From Sphingobium trunci (GTDB lineage Bacteria; Pseudomonadota; Alphaproteobacteria; Sphingomonadales; Sphingomonadaceae), in contig NZ_JAKUJY010000030.1 of the NCBI RefSeq assembly GCF_022664535.1, positions 1 through 44,798 on the forward strand: a stretch of 44,798 bases of DNA, written 5' to 3'. The notes under the pieces were generated by a model that saw only the letters and a program-made list of their open reading frames with translations, had not been told where the DNA came from and searched no databases. This document shows positions 1 through 7,985 of this stretch, one piece after another. Both the position numbers and the translations under genes were made by a program. How positions within the stretch are numbered: position 1 is the stretch's first letter; every line of letters starts with the position of its first letter.

Positions 1-29
1 TTGAGGTGTTTGAACGCGTAAACCTGCCG

Positions 30-467
30 TCAATCACCGTTACTGAGACGAAGCTCATCAATAACGCAACCAACATCATCAAAATCCACAATTAGGAATT
101 GAGACAGCGGTTGGTCGCAAACCACAAATCCATCTGGATATATCCGGCGCCAGCAGTCCTCGGGCTGACGAAGTGCCTTTCCAGATAGCAATATGCCCGG
201 TTCGATATCTACGTTCCAACCCACGACGGCTACCATATCGCTCACATTTTCTAAGTTCGCGAGGGCGTCGGTTAGAGGCTTGCTTCCATTCCTGCGCGAG
301 CCAGATTTGGCCCTCAGCCTCTCGACCAGTTCATCGTGGACATCTTGAGATAGCGCAGAAGCAATAAATCCCGCGAGCGACCATGCTTTAATAATAGCTG
401 GGGCAGCAGCCGCACGTTGCTGACGCCTCAATAGCGTCGATAGCCATCCCGATTTCAAGGTCGTCAT
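30..467 (-). CDS. Hypothetical protein, possibly frameshifted
   Basis: I do not recognise this 145-residue protein. The C-terminal half has an ordinary soluble composition, with acidic patches such as IVDFDDVGCVIDELRL near the end, and no signal peptide or membrane segment. The first 20 residues are strongly basic and look unlike the rest. The overlapping frame on the same strand, ending at 388, reads LLIPYDDLEIGMAIDAIEA over the same bases, which looks more like a normal protein start. The real gene may therefore begin in that frame and be broken by a shift around 405-425. The region is clearly richer in A/T than its neighbours and lies beside a REP-like repeat, which suggests acquired DNA. 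Confidence 0.45.
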   Translation of the reverse strand: MTTLKSGWLSTLLRRQQRAAAAPAIIKAWSLAGFIASALSQDVHDELVERLRAKSGSRRNGSKPLTDALANLENVSDMVAVVGWNVDIEPGILLSGKALRQPEDCWRRIYPDGFVVCDQPLSQFLIVDFDDVGCVIDELRLSNGD

Positions 468-530
468 ACGGGATCAGTAGCAAGAACCCCGGACGGCAAC
501 AAATGGTCGTTTTACGCCAGTCCCCCTTCG

Positions 531-615
531 TCGTGCCGGGCTTGACCCGGCATCCCGCTTTCCATCCCATGGGCAGTCAATGAAGAAGCGGGACCCCGAT
601 CAGGTCCGGGGTGAC
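531..615. repeat. REP/BIME-like compound inverted repeat
   Basis: Three nested or adjacent inverted repeats fill this intergenic stretch. TGCCGGG (534-540) pairs with CCCGGCA (546-552). ACCCCG (593-598) pairs with CGGGGT (607-612). TCCCGCTT (553-560) pairs perfectly with AAGCGGGA (586-593). The result is two small hairpins flanking a larger stem, the layout of paired REP elements. Sphingomonad and other alphaproteobacterial chromosomes carry many copies of such GC-rich dispersed repeats. The rest of 468-649 holds no gene that I can support. Confidence 0.6.
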
Positions 616-649
616 GGCTGATTGAGCGTTCGGTTCCGGGCGGCGCCGG

Positions 650-1600
650 TCAGCGGCGGTCGGTGATTCTGATGCCGCTGGCCAGACGGTTCTGGCCGAT
701 CTTCACCGCGTCGCCGGTGAAATTCGCAACGAAGCTGCTGGTGCGTTGCAGGCCCGGCACGAAGGAGGCGCTGTTGCCCGCGATGGAGAGGTTGCTGCTG
801 TCCTGTTCGCGGCCCTCGGGCGCGACGGTGATGAAGGCGCTGTAATTGTCCTTGTCCCGGCCCTGCACCATCTCATTGCCGCTGATCGTGCCGCTCGCGC
901 CGTTGGAGAGGTCGATCATATAGTTGGTCAGGCGGCCGCCGCTGTCGTCGAAGCTGTTGCCGGTGATGGTGACGCGCGGCGTGCGGGTCTTGAGATAATG
1001 GCCGCCGTCGCCCAGGTCGAAGCGCGAGCGGGTGACCGTCAGGCTGCCGTAGCGGCCCGCATAGATGCCGTGCGCGCAGGCCAGGTCGCGGTCGCAGCGG
1101 CCCAGATGGCGGAAGGTCGACCGGTCGATGCTGATGGCGTTGCCGGGCGCGTCGCCGGTCAATATGCCTTCCTCGCTGTTGCGGAACAGGCTGTTGGTGA
1201 CGGTAAGGTTGCCGCTTTCGAGGCGAATGCCCGCGCCATTGCCGTCGGGCACGCGCAGATTCTGGAAGATGATGCCGTCGATCGTGCTCGACCGGCCGCG
1301 CAGCACCAGCGCGGCCTTCCGTTCGCAGGTCACGCCGTCGAGGATCACCGTGCCCGGCTGCTGCGCGCGGAGCGTGACGTCGCCGCCCTGCTGCACCGCG
1401 CATTGGGCATAGCGGCCCGGCGCGACCAGAACCGTGCCCCTGCCGTTGCCGATCGCCGCCATGGCATCGCGCAGGGTCGCATAGCCGCGCCCGCTTTCGG
1501 CCACGGTGAAGGGGGACGCGACGCCCTGCGCAAGCGCGCTCGCCGTCACGGCGGCGGACACCAGCAGGAGGGTCGAGAAGAAGCGCATATCGAAAGTCAT
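650..1600 (-). CDS. Secreted right-handed parallel beta-helix protein
   Basis: Predicted exported protein of about 316 residues with a pectin-lyase-like beta-helix fold. The N-terminus (RFFSTLLLVSAAVTASALAQ) is a signal peptide with a plausible cleavage site after ALA. The start could be 1600 or 1588; neither has a clear Shine-Dalgarno sequence, and an ATG at 1624 would add residues ahead of the signal. The mature part shows repeated short beta-strand turns of the form NLTVTNSLFRNS, SIDRSTFRHLG and VTITGNSFDDSGG, typical of the NosD/beta-helix family (PF13229-like). Such proteins bind or cleave polysaccharides, but I see no lyase active-site motif, so the substrate is unknown. It stands alone and is divergent from the lipoprotein gene that follows. 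Confidence 0.75.
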   Translation of the reverse strand: MTFDMRFFSTLLLVSAAVTASALAQGVASPFTVAESGRGYATLRDAMAAIGNGRGTVLVAPGRYAQCAVQQGGDVTLRAQQPGTVILDGVTCERKAALVLRGRSSTIDGIIFQNLRVPDGNGAGIRLESGNLTVTNSLFRNSEEGILTGDAPGNAISIDRSTFRHLGRCDRDLACAHGIYAGRYGSLTVTRSRFDLGDGGHYLKTRTPRVTITGNSFDDSGGRLTNYMIDLSNGASGTISGNEMVQGRDKDNYSAFITVAPEGREQDSSNLSIAGNSASFVPGLQRTSSFVANFTGDAVKIGQNRLASGIRITDRR

Positions 1601-1767
1601 AGAGATATGCGGGGGAGCGGCCAATGCGGAGTCATGGTTAACGAAAAGTTGTTCCGCTATGGGACAGGCCTTTCATGGCCTCCCCTCGCCCCGGTCGCGG
1701 CGTGCCGGCGGGCGGTTGCAAAGGCGGTTGGCGGCGGGCGGGTTGCGGGTTAAGCCTGTCGGGGACC

Positions 1768-3258
1768 ATGGCTTTCGCTCCTCCCCGCCTGCCCTTCGCC
1801 CGCCTTGCCTTCGGAGGCGTCGCGCTTGCGAGCATGATGCTGGCGGGCTGTTCGGACGAGGGCAGCGGGCCGGTGACGGTGAGCGTCATCGGCACGGCCG
1901 CCGATTTCGCCAGGCCGCTCGACAATCTGCCCGATCCGGGATCGAAGCTGTTCCTGGAGGCGACGGCGCAGGGGCTGGTCGCCTTCGACGCCGGGGGGGA
2001 GATATTGCCCGCGCTCGCGCAGCGCTGGATCGTCGAGGATGACGGGCGCAGCTATATCTTCCGCCTGCGCCGCGCCGTCTGGCCCGATGGCAGCAGGGTG
2101 ACGGCGAAGGATGTCGCGCGGCTGCTGACGGCGCGGATCGAGGCGTTGCGGCGGCTGGACCCCGACGGGCCGCTGGATGCGATCCGCGATGTGGTGGCGA
2201 TGACCGGCGAGGTGATCGAGATCCGGCTGGCGGCGCCGCGCCCCTATGTGCTGCAGATGCTGGCCCAGCCGCAGATGGCGATCCTGTCGCGCGACGGCGG
2301 GACCGGCCCCTATCGCGGCAGGGCGCACGGCAAGGTGCTGGTGCTGACGCCGGTGGAGCGGGCGACGAACGAGTCCGGCGACGAGCTGCCGGTGCCGGCC
2401 TGGCAGACGCGCATCCTGCGCGCGGAGCGGGCGGCGCTGGCCATCGTGCGGTTCCAGCAGGGCCGGGCGGCGCTGGTGCTGGGCGGGCGCTTTTCCGACC
2501 TGCCGATGCTGGTGCCCGCCGGGGTCGACCGCGACGATGTGCGGATCGATCCGGTGCAGGGGCTGCTGGGGCTGGCGATCACCGGGCAGGGCAGGCTGCT
2601 GGACGATGACGGGGTGCGGCGCGCGATCAACATGGCGATCGACCGCAGCCAGTTGCCGGCGATGTTCCCGGTCGGCGGATGGGCCACGACCGAGCAGATC
2701 GTGCCGGGGCAGCTCGACCTGCCGGGACCGCCCGCCGCGCCGGACTGGAGCGGGCTGGCGATGGAGGATCGCTGGGCGCAGGGACAGGCGGTGATGACCC
2801 GCTGGCGCAGCGACAATGGCGATCCGCCGGTGCTGCGCGTGGCTTTGCCGCAGGGTCCGGGGGCGACCATGCTGTTCGGGCTGGTGCGGCACGATCTGGG
2901 GCAGATCGGGCTGGCGGTCGAGCGGGTCGGGATGGAGCAGGAGGCCGAGCTGCGGCTGGTCGACGAGGTCGCCGCCTATGACAGCGCGCTCTGGTATCTG
3001 GGGCGGATCGGCTGTGCGCGCAAGGTGCATTGTTCGGCCGAGGCCGAGGCCGCGTTGCAGGCGGCGAGCCTGGCCAGCAGCCTGGACGAGCGGAGGGCGC
3101 GGGTGGCGCAGGCCGAGGCGCTGATGCAGGCGCATAACGGCTTCATCGCGCTGGGCGCGCCGGTGCGCTGGTCGCTGGTGGCGCGGCGGCTGACCGGCTT
3201 CACGGCGTCGCCGCGCGCGCGGCACCCATTGAACCATCTATTCAGGAGCACCAACTAG
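1768..3258 (+). CDS. Peptide-type ABC transporter substrate-binding lipoprotein
   Basis: A 496-residue extracytoplasmic solute-binding protein of family 5 (oligopeptide/dipeptide/nickel type). The start at 1768 gives a classic lipoprotein signal: a hydrophobic run ending in the lipobox LAGC, so Cys near residue 27 is the predicted lipidation site. The upstream in-frame ATG at 1675 would only add low-complexity residues. Family features include an early ADFARPLDNLPDPGSK segment, the LAQRWIVEDDGRSYIFRLRRAVWPDGSRVTAKDV block characteristic of SBP_bac_5, and VRRAINMAIDR in the middle. No permease or ATPase of the Dpp/Opp type lies nearby, so it is an orphan binding protein whose ligand cannot be named. 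DUF4112 follows after 18 bp. Confidence 0.85.
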   Translation: MAFAPPRLPFARLAFGGVALASMMLAGCSDEGSGPVTVSVIGTAADFARPLDNLPDPGSKLFLEATAQGLVAFDAGGEILPALAQRWIVEDDGRSYIFRLRRAVWPDGSRVTAKDVARLLTARIEALRRLDPDGPLDAIRDVVAMTGEVIEIRLAAPRPYVLQMLAQPQMAILSRDGGTGPYRGRAHGKVLVLTPVERATNESGDELPVPAWQTRILRAERAALAIVRFQQGRAALVLGGRFSDLPMLVPAGVDRDDVRIDPVQGLLGLAITGQGRLLDDDGVRRAINMAIDRSQLPAMFPVGGWATTEQIVPGQLDLPGPPAAPDWSGLAMEDRWAQGQAVMTRWRSDNGDPPVLRVALPQGPGATMLFGLVRHDLGQIGLAVERVGMEQEAELRLVDEVAAYDSALWYLGRIGCARKVHCSAEAEAALQAASLASSLDERRARVAQAEALMQAHNGFIALGAPVRWSLVARRLTGFTASPRARHPLNHLFRSTN

Positions 3259-3276
3259 GGCTTCTGGAGGATGATG

Positions 3277-3699
3277 ATGGCGATTTCTCAGGACCAGTTC
3301 GACCGGATCGTGCGCGACATGCCGGGCTTCGGGCGCGACCCGGCCTCCGTGCGGCGGCGGATCGAGGCGATGGAAGCGGTGCTGGAAGGGCTGTTCGTCA
3401 TTCCCGGCACCAACCGGCGCGTGGGCCTGGACAGTCTGGTCGGTCTGATCCCGGTGGTGGGCGACCTGGCGACCGCGGCCATGGGTGCGTGGATCGTGTG
3501 GGAAGCGCGCAACCTGGGCATGTCGAAATGGCAGCTGACGCGGATGGCGGCCAATGTCGGCTTCGACACGGTGATCGGCGCCATTCCCTTTGCCGGGGAT
3601 GTTTTCGACTTTTTCTACAAGTCCAACACGAAGAATCTGCGGATCATCCGCAAGCATATGGACAGGCATCATCCCTCGACCGTGACTGTCGAGGGTTAA
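3277..3699 (+). CDS. DUF4112 domain-containing membrane protein
   Basis: A 140-residue protein matching the DUF4112 family, whose function is not known. The hallmark stretch LDSLVGLIPVVGDLATAAMGAWIV and the later VGFDTVIGAIPFAGDVFDFFYK are two similar glycine-rich hydrophobic hairpins, probably membrane-inserted. A basic tail (KSNTKNLRIIRKHMDRHH) follows. Three ATG codons lie in a row at 3271, 3274 and 3277. GGAGG at 3266-3270 is only correctly spaced for the third, so I chose 3277. It probably shares a transcript with the lipoprotein upstream. Its stop TAA overlaps the RNase T2 stop within a shared TTAA, and its last codons form a perfect stem-loop. Confidence 0.85.
   Translation: MAISQDQFDRIVRDMPGFGRDPASVRRRIEAMEAVLEGLFVIPGTNRRVGLDSLVGLIPVVGDLATAAMGAWIVWEARNLGMSKWQLTRMAANVGFDTVIGAIPFAGDVFDFFYKSNTKNLRIIRKHMDRHHPSTVTVEG
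3673..3695. terminator. Stem-loop inside the 3' end of DUF4112
   Basis: CCCTCGAC (3673-3680) and GTCGAGGG (3688-3695) form a perfect 8-bp stem with a 7-nt loop, directly followed by TTAAT. It is built from the last codons of the plus-strand gene and sits just past the stop of the minus-strand RNase T2 gene. It may therefore act as a bidirectional 3' end. There is no strong T-tract, so termination strength is uncertain. Confidence 0.45.
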
Positions 3700-4493
3700 T
3701 CCCCGGGCCTGCCGGCGTTCGTCGGATCGACGTCGAGGGGCAGGTCCGGCCTGCGCACCGGCGGGGTGCGGCGGGGGTTGGGGATGTGGGGTCCGGGGGT
3801 GATGCGCAGGCTGGCGTTGGTGGGCGCGCCGCCCTGATGCGCGGGGCAGCGGGCGAATTCCAGGCTCTTGTCCATGCACAGCCAGACCTCGTTCAGTCGA
3901 TGGCCGGGCGTGGTGGTGACGCGCAGCATGTCGGCGCGCAGGTCCTTGTTGGCGGCGGCGAAAGCCTGTGCGAACTGGCCGGCGGTCAGCGCCTTACGGC
4001 GGGCCAGCGCCGCCATGTCGGGATAGCGGAGCGACTGGTACAAGGTGCGGGAGAGGTTGAAATACCGCTCCGGCCTGGTCGTCATGCAACTGCCATGCTT
4101 GGCCCATTCATGCTGGAGCAGTTGGGCGGAGGGCGTGTTGCAGAGATTCTGCGCGATCACGGCGCGGGGCAGCAGATCCGCCGAGCGGCAATATTGCGGC
4201 CAGTCCTTGCCCACGCCGTCGGGCCAGAGGCCGTGCAGGGTGAAGCCGAAGCGCCCGTTGCCGCCGCCGCACTGGAACGCATCGTCCGGGCCCTTCGCAT
4301 CCGTGCAATATTGCGGCGACCAGGTCAGCGCCAGCGTGTAGCCGCCGATCGGCAGCAGGCGGCGCGGCTGGGCATCGCCGGGCAGGTCGGGCCGGGGGCG
4401 CGGCGGCTGCGCCGGGACGGTGCATTGGGCCGCCTGCGCCAGGGCGGGGACCGGAGCGGCCAGGGCGAGCGCCAGGAGCAGGGCCTTAGGCAA
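3696..4493 (-). CDS. Ribonuclease T2 family protein
   Basis: Secreted endoribonuclease of the RNase T2 family, 265 residues. The first 20 residues (PKALLLALALAAPVPALAQ) are a signal peptide, so the enzyme acts in the periplasm or outside the cell. Both conserved active-site segments are present: CAS I as FTLHGLWPD at residues 84-92, and CAS II as HEWAKHGSC at residues 128-136, giving the catalytic histidines plus the Glu and Lys that polarise the phosphate. Several cysteines around these motifs fit the usual disulfides. The start overlaps the end of nadC by 8 bp, so translation is probably coupled to the NAD genes, although no functional link is obvious. Confidence 0.9.
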   Translation of the reverse strand: MPKALLLALALAAPVPALAQAAQCTVPAQPPRPRPDLPGDAQPRRLLPIGGYTLALTWSPQYCTDAKGPDDAFQCGGGNGRFGFTLHGLWPDGVGKDWPQYCRSADLLPRAVIAQNLCNTPSAQLLQHEWAKHGSCMTTRPERYFNLSRTLYQSLRYPDMAALARRKALTAGQFAQAFAAANKDLRADMLRVTTTPGHRLNEVWLCMDKSLEFARCPAHQGGAPTNASLRITPGPHIPNPRRTPPVRRPDLPLDVDPTNAGRPGD

Positions 4494-5334
4494 AGGCGAA
4501 ATCCAGTCCGATATCGGCGGCCGGGGCCGACTGGGTGAGGCGGCCGACGCTGATATAGGTGACGCCGGTTTCCGCCTTGGCGCGGATGGTGTCGAGCGTC
4601 ACGCCGCCGGAGCTTTCGGTGGGCACCCGGCCGCCCACCAGCGTGACGGCGCCGCGCAGGGTAGGCGCGTCCATATTGTCGAGCAGCAGATGGGTCGCCC
4701 CGGCGGCCAGCGCGGGTTCGATCTGGTCGACCCGGTCGACCTCCACGATGATGCGCTCGATCCCGGCGGCGACGGCGCGGCGGACCGCCTCCTCCACCGA
4801 TCCGGCGACGGCGACATGATTGTCCTTGATCATCGCCGCGTCCCACAGGCCCATGCGGTGATTGGTCGCCCCGCCCATCCGGGTCGCATATTTTTCCAGC
4901 ACGCGCAGGCCGGGAATGGTCTTGCGCGTATCGAGCAGGATCGCGCCGGTGCCCAGGATCGCATCGACATAGGCGCGGGTCATGGTGGCGATGCCGGTCA
5001 GGTGCTGGACGGTGTTGAGCGCGGACCGTTCGGCGGTGAGCATGGCGCGCGCGCTGCCGCGGATGCGCATGATGTCGGTGCCCGCGGCGACCCGGTCGCC
5101 ATCCTGTTTCAGCAGCTCGATCTCCACATCGGGATCGAGCGCGCGGAAGAAGGCGGCGGCGATCGGCAGGCCCGCCAGCGTCACCGCGTCGCGGCTGTCC
5201 ATCACCCCCTCGAAGACCTCACCGGCCGGGATCACCGCCTCGCTGGTGACGTCGCGGCCATCCGGGCCGAGATCCTCCGCCAGGGTGGAGGCGATGAAGG
5301 CGTCCAGATCGAAGCCGGGAAGATGGAAGCTCAT
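4486..5334 (-). CDS. nadC: Nicotinate-nucleotide pyrophosphorylase (quinolinate phosphoribosyltransferase)
   Basis: Converts quinolinate and PRPP to nicotinate mononucleotide, the step of de novo NAD synthesis after NadA. The protein is 282 residues, the normal length. Family signatures are the N-terminal LAEDLGPDGRDVTSEAVIP, the LLDTRKTIPGLRVLEKYA segment that binds the phosphates, and WDAAMIKDNH. The C-terminal SSGGVTLDTIRAKAETGVTYISVG phosphate-binding loop is also there. It starts four bases after the nadA stop, so the two are one operon. RNase T2 is translated from an overlapping start at its 3' end. nadB is not in this window, so iminoaspartate must come from an enzyme encoded elsewhere. 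Confidence 0.96.
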   Translation of the reverse strand: MSFHLPGFDLDAFIASTLAEDLGPDGRDVTSEAVIPAGEVFEGVMDSRDAVTLAGLPIAAAFFRALDPDVEIELLKQDGDRVAAGTDIMRIRGSARAMLTAERSALNTVQHLTGIATMTRAYVDAILGTGAILLDTRKTIPGLRVLEKYATRMGGATNHRMGLWDAAMIKDNHVAVAGSVEEAVRRAVAAGIERIIVEVDRVDQIEPALAAGATHLLLDNMDAPTLRGAVTLVGGRVPTESSGGVTLDTIRAKAETGVTYISVGRLTQSAPAADIGLDFAFA

Positions 5335-5338
5335 GGCC

Positions 5339-6325
5339 TCAGCGCGCGCCCAGATCGCCCTGCCCCACCGTGCCGCTCGCCATTGCGAGCATGCGGTCGA
5401 GGCTTTTCTTGGCGCCCAGGCGCAGCTGCTCGTCCATCTCGATGCGCGGCTGGAGGTCGCGCAGCGCCAGATAGAGCTTTTCCATCGTGTTGAGCGCCAT
5501 ATAGGGGCAGATATTGCAGTTGCAGTTGCCGTCCGCGCCGGGCGCGCCGATGAAGGTCTTTTCCGGCACCGCCTTCTGCATCTGGTGGATGATATGCGGT
5601 TCGGTGGCGACGATCAGCGTGTCGCCGGGCATGGTCTTGGAAAATTCCAATATGCCGCTGGTCGAGCCGACATAATCGGCATGGTCGACGATATAGGGCG
5701 GGCATTCCGGATGCGCGGCGATCGGCGCGTCGGGATGCTGGGCCTTGAGTTTCAGCAACTCGGTTTCGCTGAACGCCTCATGCACGATGCAGACGCCCGG
5801 CCAGAGCAGCATGTCGCGGCCGAGCTTGCGCTTGAGATAGCCGCCCAGATGCTTGTCGGGCCCGAAGATGATCTTCTGGTCCTTCGGGATCTGCGCGAGG
5901 ATCTTTTCCGCCGAGGAGGAGGTGACGATGATGTCGCTGAGAGCCTTCACCTCCGCCGAGCAATTGATGTAGCTCAGCGCGATATGGTCGGGATGCGCCT
6001 CGCGGAACGCCTTGAACTGCGTGGGAGGGCAGCTGTCCTCCAGGCTGCAGCCCGCGTCCATGTCGGGCAGCACCACGATCTTTTCAGGGGAGAGGATCTT
6101 CGCCGTTTCCGCCATGAAGCGCACGCCGCAGAAGGCGATGACGTCGGCGTCCGTCTCCGCCGCCTTGCGCGAGAGTTCGAGGCTGTCGCCAACGAAATCG
6201 GACAGGTCCTGGATTTCGGGCTTCTGATAATAATGGCCGAGGATGACGGCATTGCGTTCCTTGCGCAGCCGGTCGATCTCCGCGCGCAGGTCGATCCCCT
6301 GCGGAATGGTGGTCATCGCAGTCAT
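5339..6325 (-). CDS. nadA: Quinolinate synthase
   Basis: [4Fe-4S] enzyme that condenses iminoaspartate with dihydroxyacetone phosphate to quinolinate. The N-terminal ILGHYYQKPEIQDLSDFVGDS, VRFMAETAKILSPEK and APDKH-type (FGPDKHLGGY) segments are diagnostic. Three cluster cysteines can be assigned by comparison with E. coli NadA: in EDSCP, in WPGVCIVHEAF and in the final CNICPYMALN. I placed the start at 6325 because GAGGAG lies 8 nt upstream; an in-frame GTG at 6334 sits inside that spacer. It is the first gene of the nadA-nadC pair, separated from nadC by 4 bp. Confidence 0.95.
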   Translation of the reverse strand: MTAMTTIPQGIDLRAEIDRLRKERNAVILGHYYQKPEIQDLSDFVGDSLELSRKAAETDADVIAFCGVRFMAETAKILSPEKIVVLPDMDAGCSLEDSCPPTQFKAFREAHPDHIALSYINCSAEVKALSDIIVTSSSAEKILAQIPKDQKIIFGPDKHLGGYLKRKLGRDMLLWPGVCIVHEAFSETELLKLKAQHPDAPIAAHPECPPYIVDHADYVGSTSGILEFSKTMPGDTLIVATEPHIIHQMQKAVPEKTFIGAPGADGNCNCNICPYMALNTMEKLYLALRDLQPRIEMDEQLRLGAKKSLDRMLAMASGTVGQGDLGAR

Positions 6326-6358
6326 GTGCCTCACTCCTCTCGGCCTCCATGCGCGCCC

Positions 6359-7060
6359 CTAGCGGGCCTGTCGCCTGTTGGCCAGTACCTCGTTGATCGG
6401 CGTGGTGACGTCCCATCTTTCGCGATTCCGATCCGCCCGTTCCGGCGGGAAGGTGACGATCACCCGCGCATCGCCATAGCCCAGCGCCCCCAGCGGCGCG
6501 CCGAGCAGCCTGCCCAGCGCCGCGCGGCCGTAATCGCGCGCCTGCGCCATGCGTTCGGGCGAGCGCGCCTCCTTCTCCGCCCGTCCCGTGGCATGGGCCG
6601 AAGTCCGGCGGCTGAGCTCCTCGCCCGCCTTTCGCGTGACGAACAGGCCGTTGGTCTGGACCAGCGTGCGGCGGCTCTCGTCGATATTGGGCCGGCCCGG
6701 CTGCACGTCGGGCGCGTTGACGATGAGCGTGCGGGTCCTTGCATCCCATTCGAGGTCGCTGGCATCGATGCCCCTCAAGTCGATGAAATAATCGACCGAG
6801 AAGGGCATCTTCACGACCTGATCCGATTTCAGCCAGCCAAAGCCGCGCACATCCTGCGCGGTGCTCTGGATCGTGCCGGACAGTTCCGACACCTTGAGGC
6901 TGGAGGCGCCTGCGAAACGCTGGGCGATGACCCTGGTCACGGCCGATCCGTCATCCTCGACGCTGACCACATAGTCGCGCTGATGGCGTTGCCAGCCGGC
7001 CAGCATCGCCGCGCCCACGGCCAGCAGGGGAACGGCAAGGCGTTTCAGCGCAACTGCCAT
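6359..7060 (-). CDS. DUF4230 domain-containing protein
   Basis: A 233-residue protein with one N-terminal membrane anchor (residues 6-22, LKRLAVPLLAVGAAMLAGW) and a DUF4230-like extracytoplasmic domain. The family pattern is seen in VDYFIDLRGIDASDLEWDARTRTLIVNAPDVQ, where a short beta segment precedes a prediction-like hydrophobic strand and proline. The second half is charged and helical (AHATGRAEKEARSPERMAQARDYG). The function of the family is unknown. Its start overlaps the end of the metallo-beta-lactamase-fold gene by 16 bp, so the two are co-transcribed. It ends 33 bp before nadA, which may be in the same operon. Confidence 0.75.
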   Translation of the reverse strand: MAVALKRLAVPLLAVGAAMLAGWQRHQRDYVVSVEDDGSAVTRVIAQRFAGASSLKVSELSGTIQSTAQDVRGFGWLKSDQVVKMPFSVDYFIDLRGIDASDLEWDARTRTLIVNAPDVQPGRPNIDESRRTLVQTNGLFVTRKAGEELSRRTSAHATGRAEKEARSPERMAQARDYGRAALGRLLGAPLGALGYGDARVIVTFPPERADRNRERWDVTTPINEVLANRRQAR

Positions 7061-7932
7061 CGTCCATCCCCCGTCGCGGCGGCGATGCCGCGCCCGTCGA
7101 GGTCGATGAGATGGGCGAGGACCGACCGGCCCGCGGCGCCGTGCAGGCGCGGATCGACGCCCTTGTACATGTCCGCGACCATGGTCGGGATTTCCGACGC
7201 GCCGTGCCGCTCCAGGAAGCGCACTATCTGCCCCTCGCGCTGCTTGCGGTGGCCCATCATGCCGCGCACCAGCCGCTGCGGATTTTCCACCGGGTCGCCA
7301 TGGGCGGGGTAATAGACGGCGTCCGGCCGGTCCAGCAGCCGCTGCATCGAGGCCATATAGGCGGCCATGTCGCCATCGGGGGGCGAGACGATGCTGGTCG
7401 ACCAGCCCATGACATGATCGCCGGTGAAGAGCGCGCCTTCCTCCACCAGCGCGAAGCAGAGATGGTTGGAGGTGTGGCCAGGGGTCGCGACCGCCTCCAG
7501 CGTCCAGTCCGTGCCGGAGAGCCGCTCGCCGTCCTTCAGCACCCGGTCGGGGCGGTAGGCCGCGTCGAAGGCGGCGTCGGCGCGCGGGCCGTCATCGTCC
7601 AGCGTCAGCGGCGCGCAGCCGATGACCGGCGCGCCGGTCGCGGCACTGAGCGGCGCGGCGGCCGGGCTGTGGTCGCGATGGGTGTGGGTGCACAGGATCG
7701 CCCGCACCGGACGGCCGCCGATCGCCGCCATCAGCGCGGCGATATGCGCCGGATCGTCCGGGCCGGGATCGATGACGGCCAGTTCCCGCGTGCCGACCAG
7801 ATAGGTCTGCGTGCCCGTATAGGTGAAGGCCGAGGGATTGGGGGCGAGAACGCGCCCCACCAGCGGGGAAAGCTGCATGAGCGCCCCGGTCGGGAGATCG
7901 GCCGGATCGAAGGAGGTAGCCATATTCCCCAT
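7045..7932 (-). CDS. MBL-fold metallo-hydrolase (LACTB2-like)
   Basis: Metallo-beta-lactamase-fold hydrolase of 295 residues (292 if it starts at the ATG at 7923). The metal-binding motif HTHRDH is at residues 83-88, with further ligands in ATPGHTSNH and LFTGDHVMGW. The C-terminal 70 residues fit the winged-helix extension of the LACTB2 group, whose best-known member is a mitochondrial endoribonuclease; bacterial relatives have no settled substrate. It is the first gene of a run with the DUF4230 gene and faces xerC across about 50 bp that must hold both promoters. Confidence 0.85.
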   Translation of the reverse strand: MGNMATSFDPADLPTGALMQLSPLVGRVLAPNPSAFTYTGTQTYLVGTRELAVIDPGPDDPAHIAALMAAIGGRPVRAILCTHTHRDHSPAAAPLSAATGAPVIGCAPLTLDDDGPRADAAFDAAYRPDRVLKDGERLSGTDWTLEAVATPGHTSNHLCFALVEEGALFTGDHVMGWSTSIVSPPDGDMAAYMASMQRLLDRPDAVYYPAHGDPVENPQRLVRGMMGHRKQREGQIVRFLERHGASEIPTMVADMYKGVDPRLHGAAGRSVLAHLIDLDGRGIAAATGDGRWQLR

Positions 7933-7985
7933 GTGCCCATTTGGGGGTGGTTTTCAAGGGCGATTCCCGATCCTATCATGGCGCC

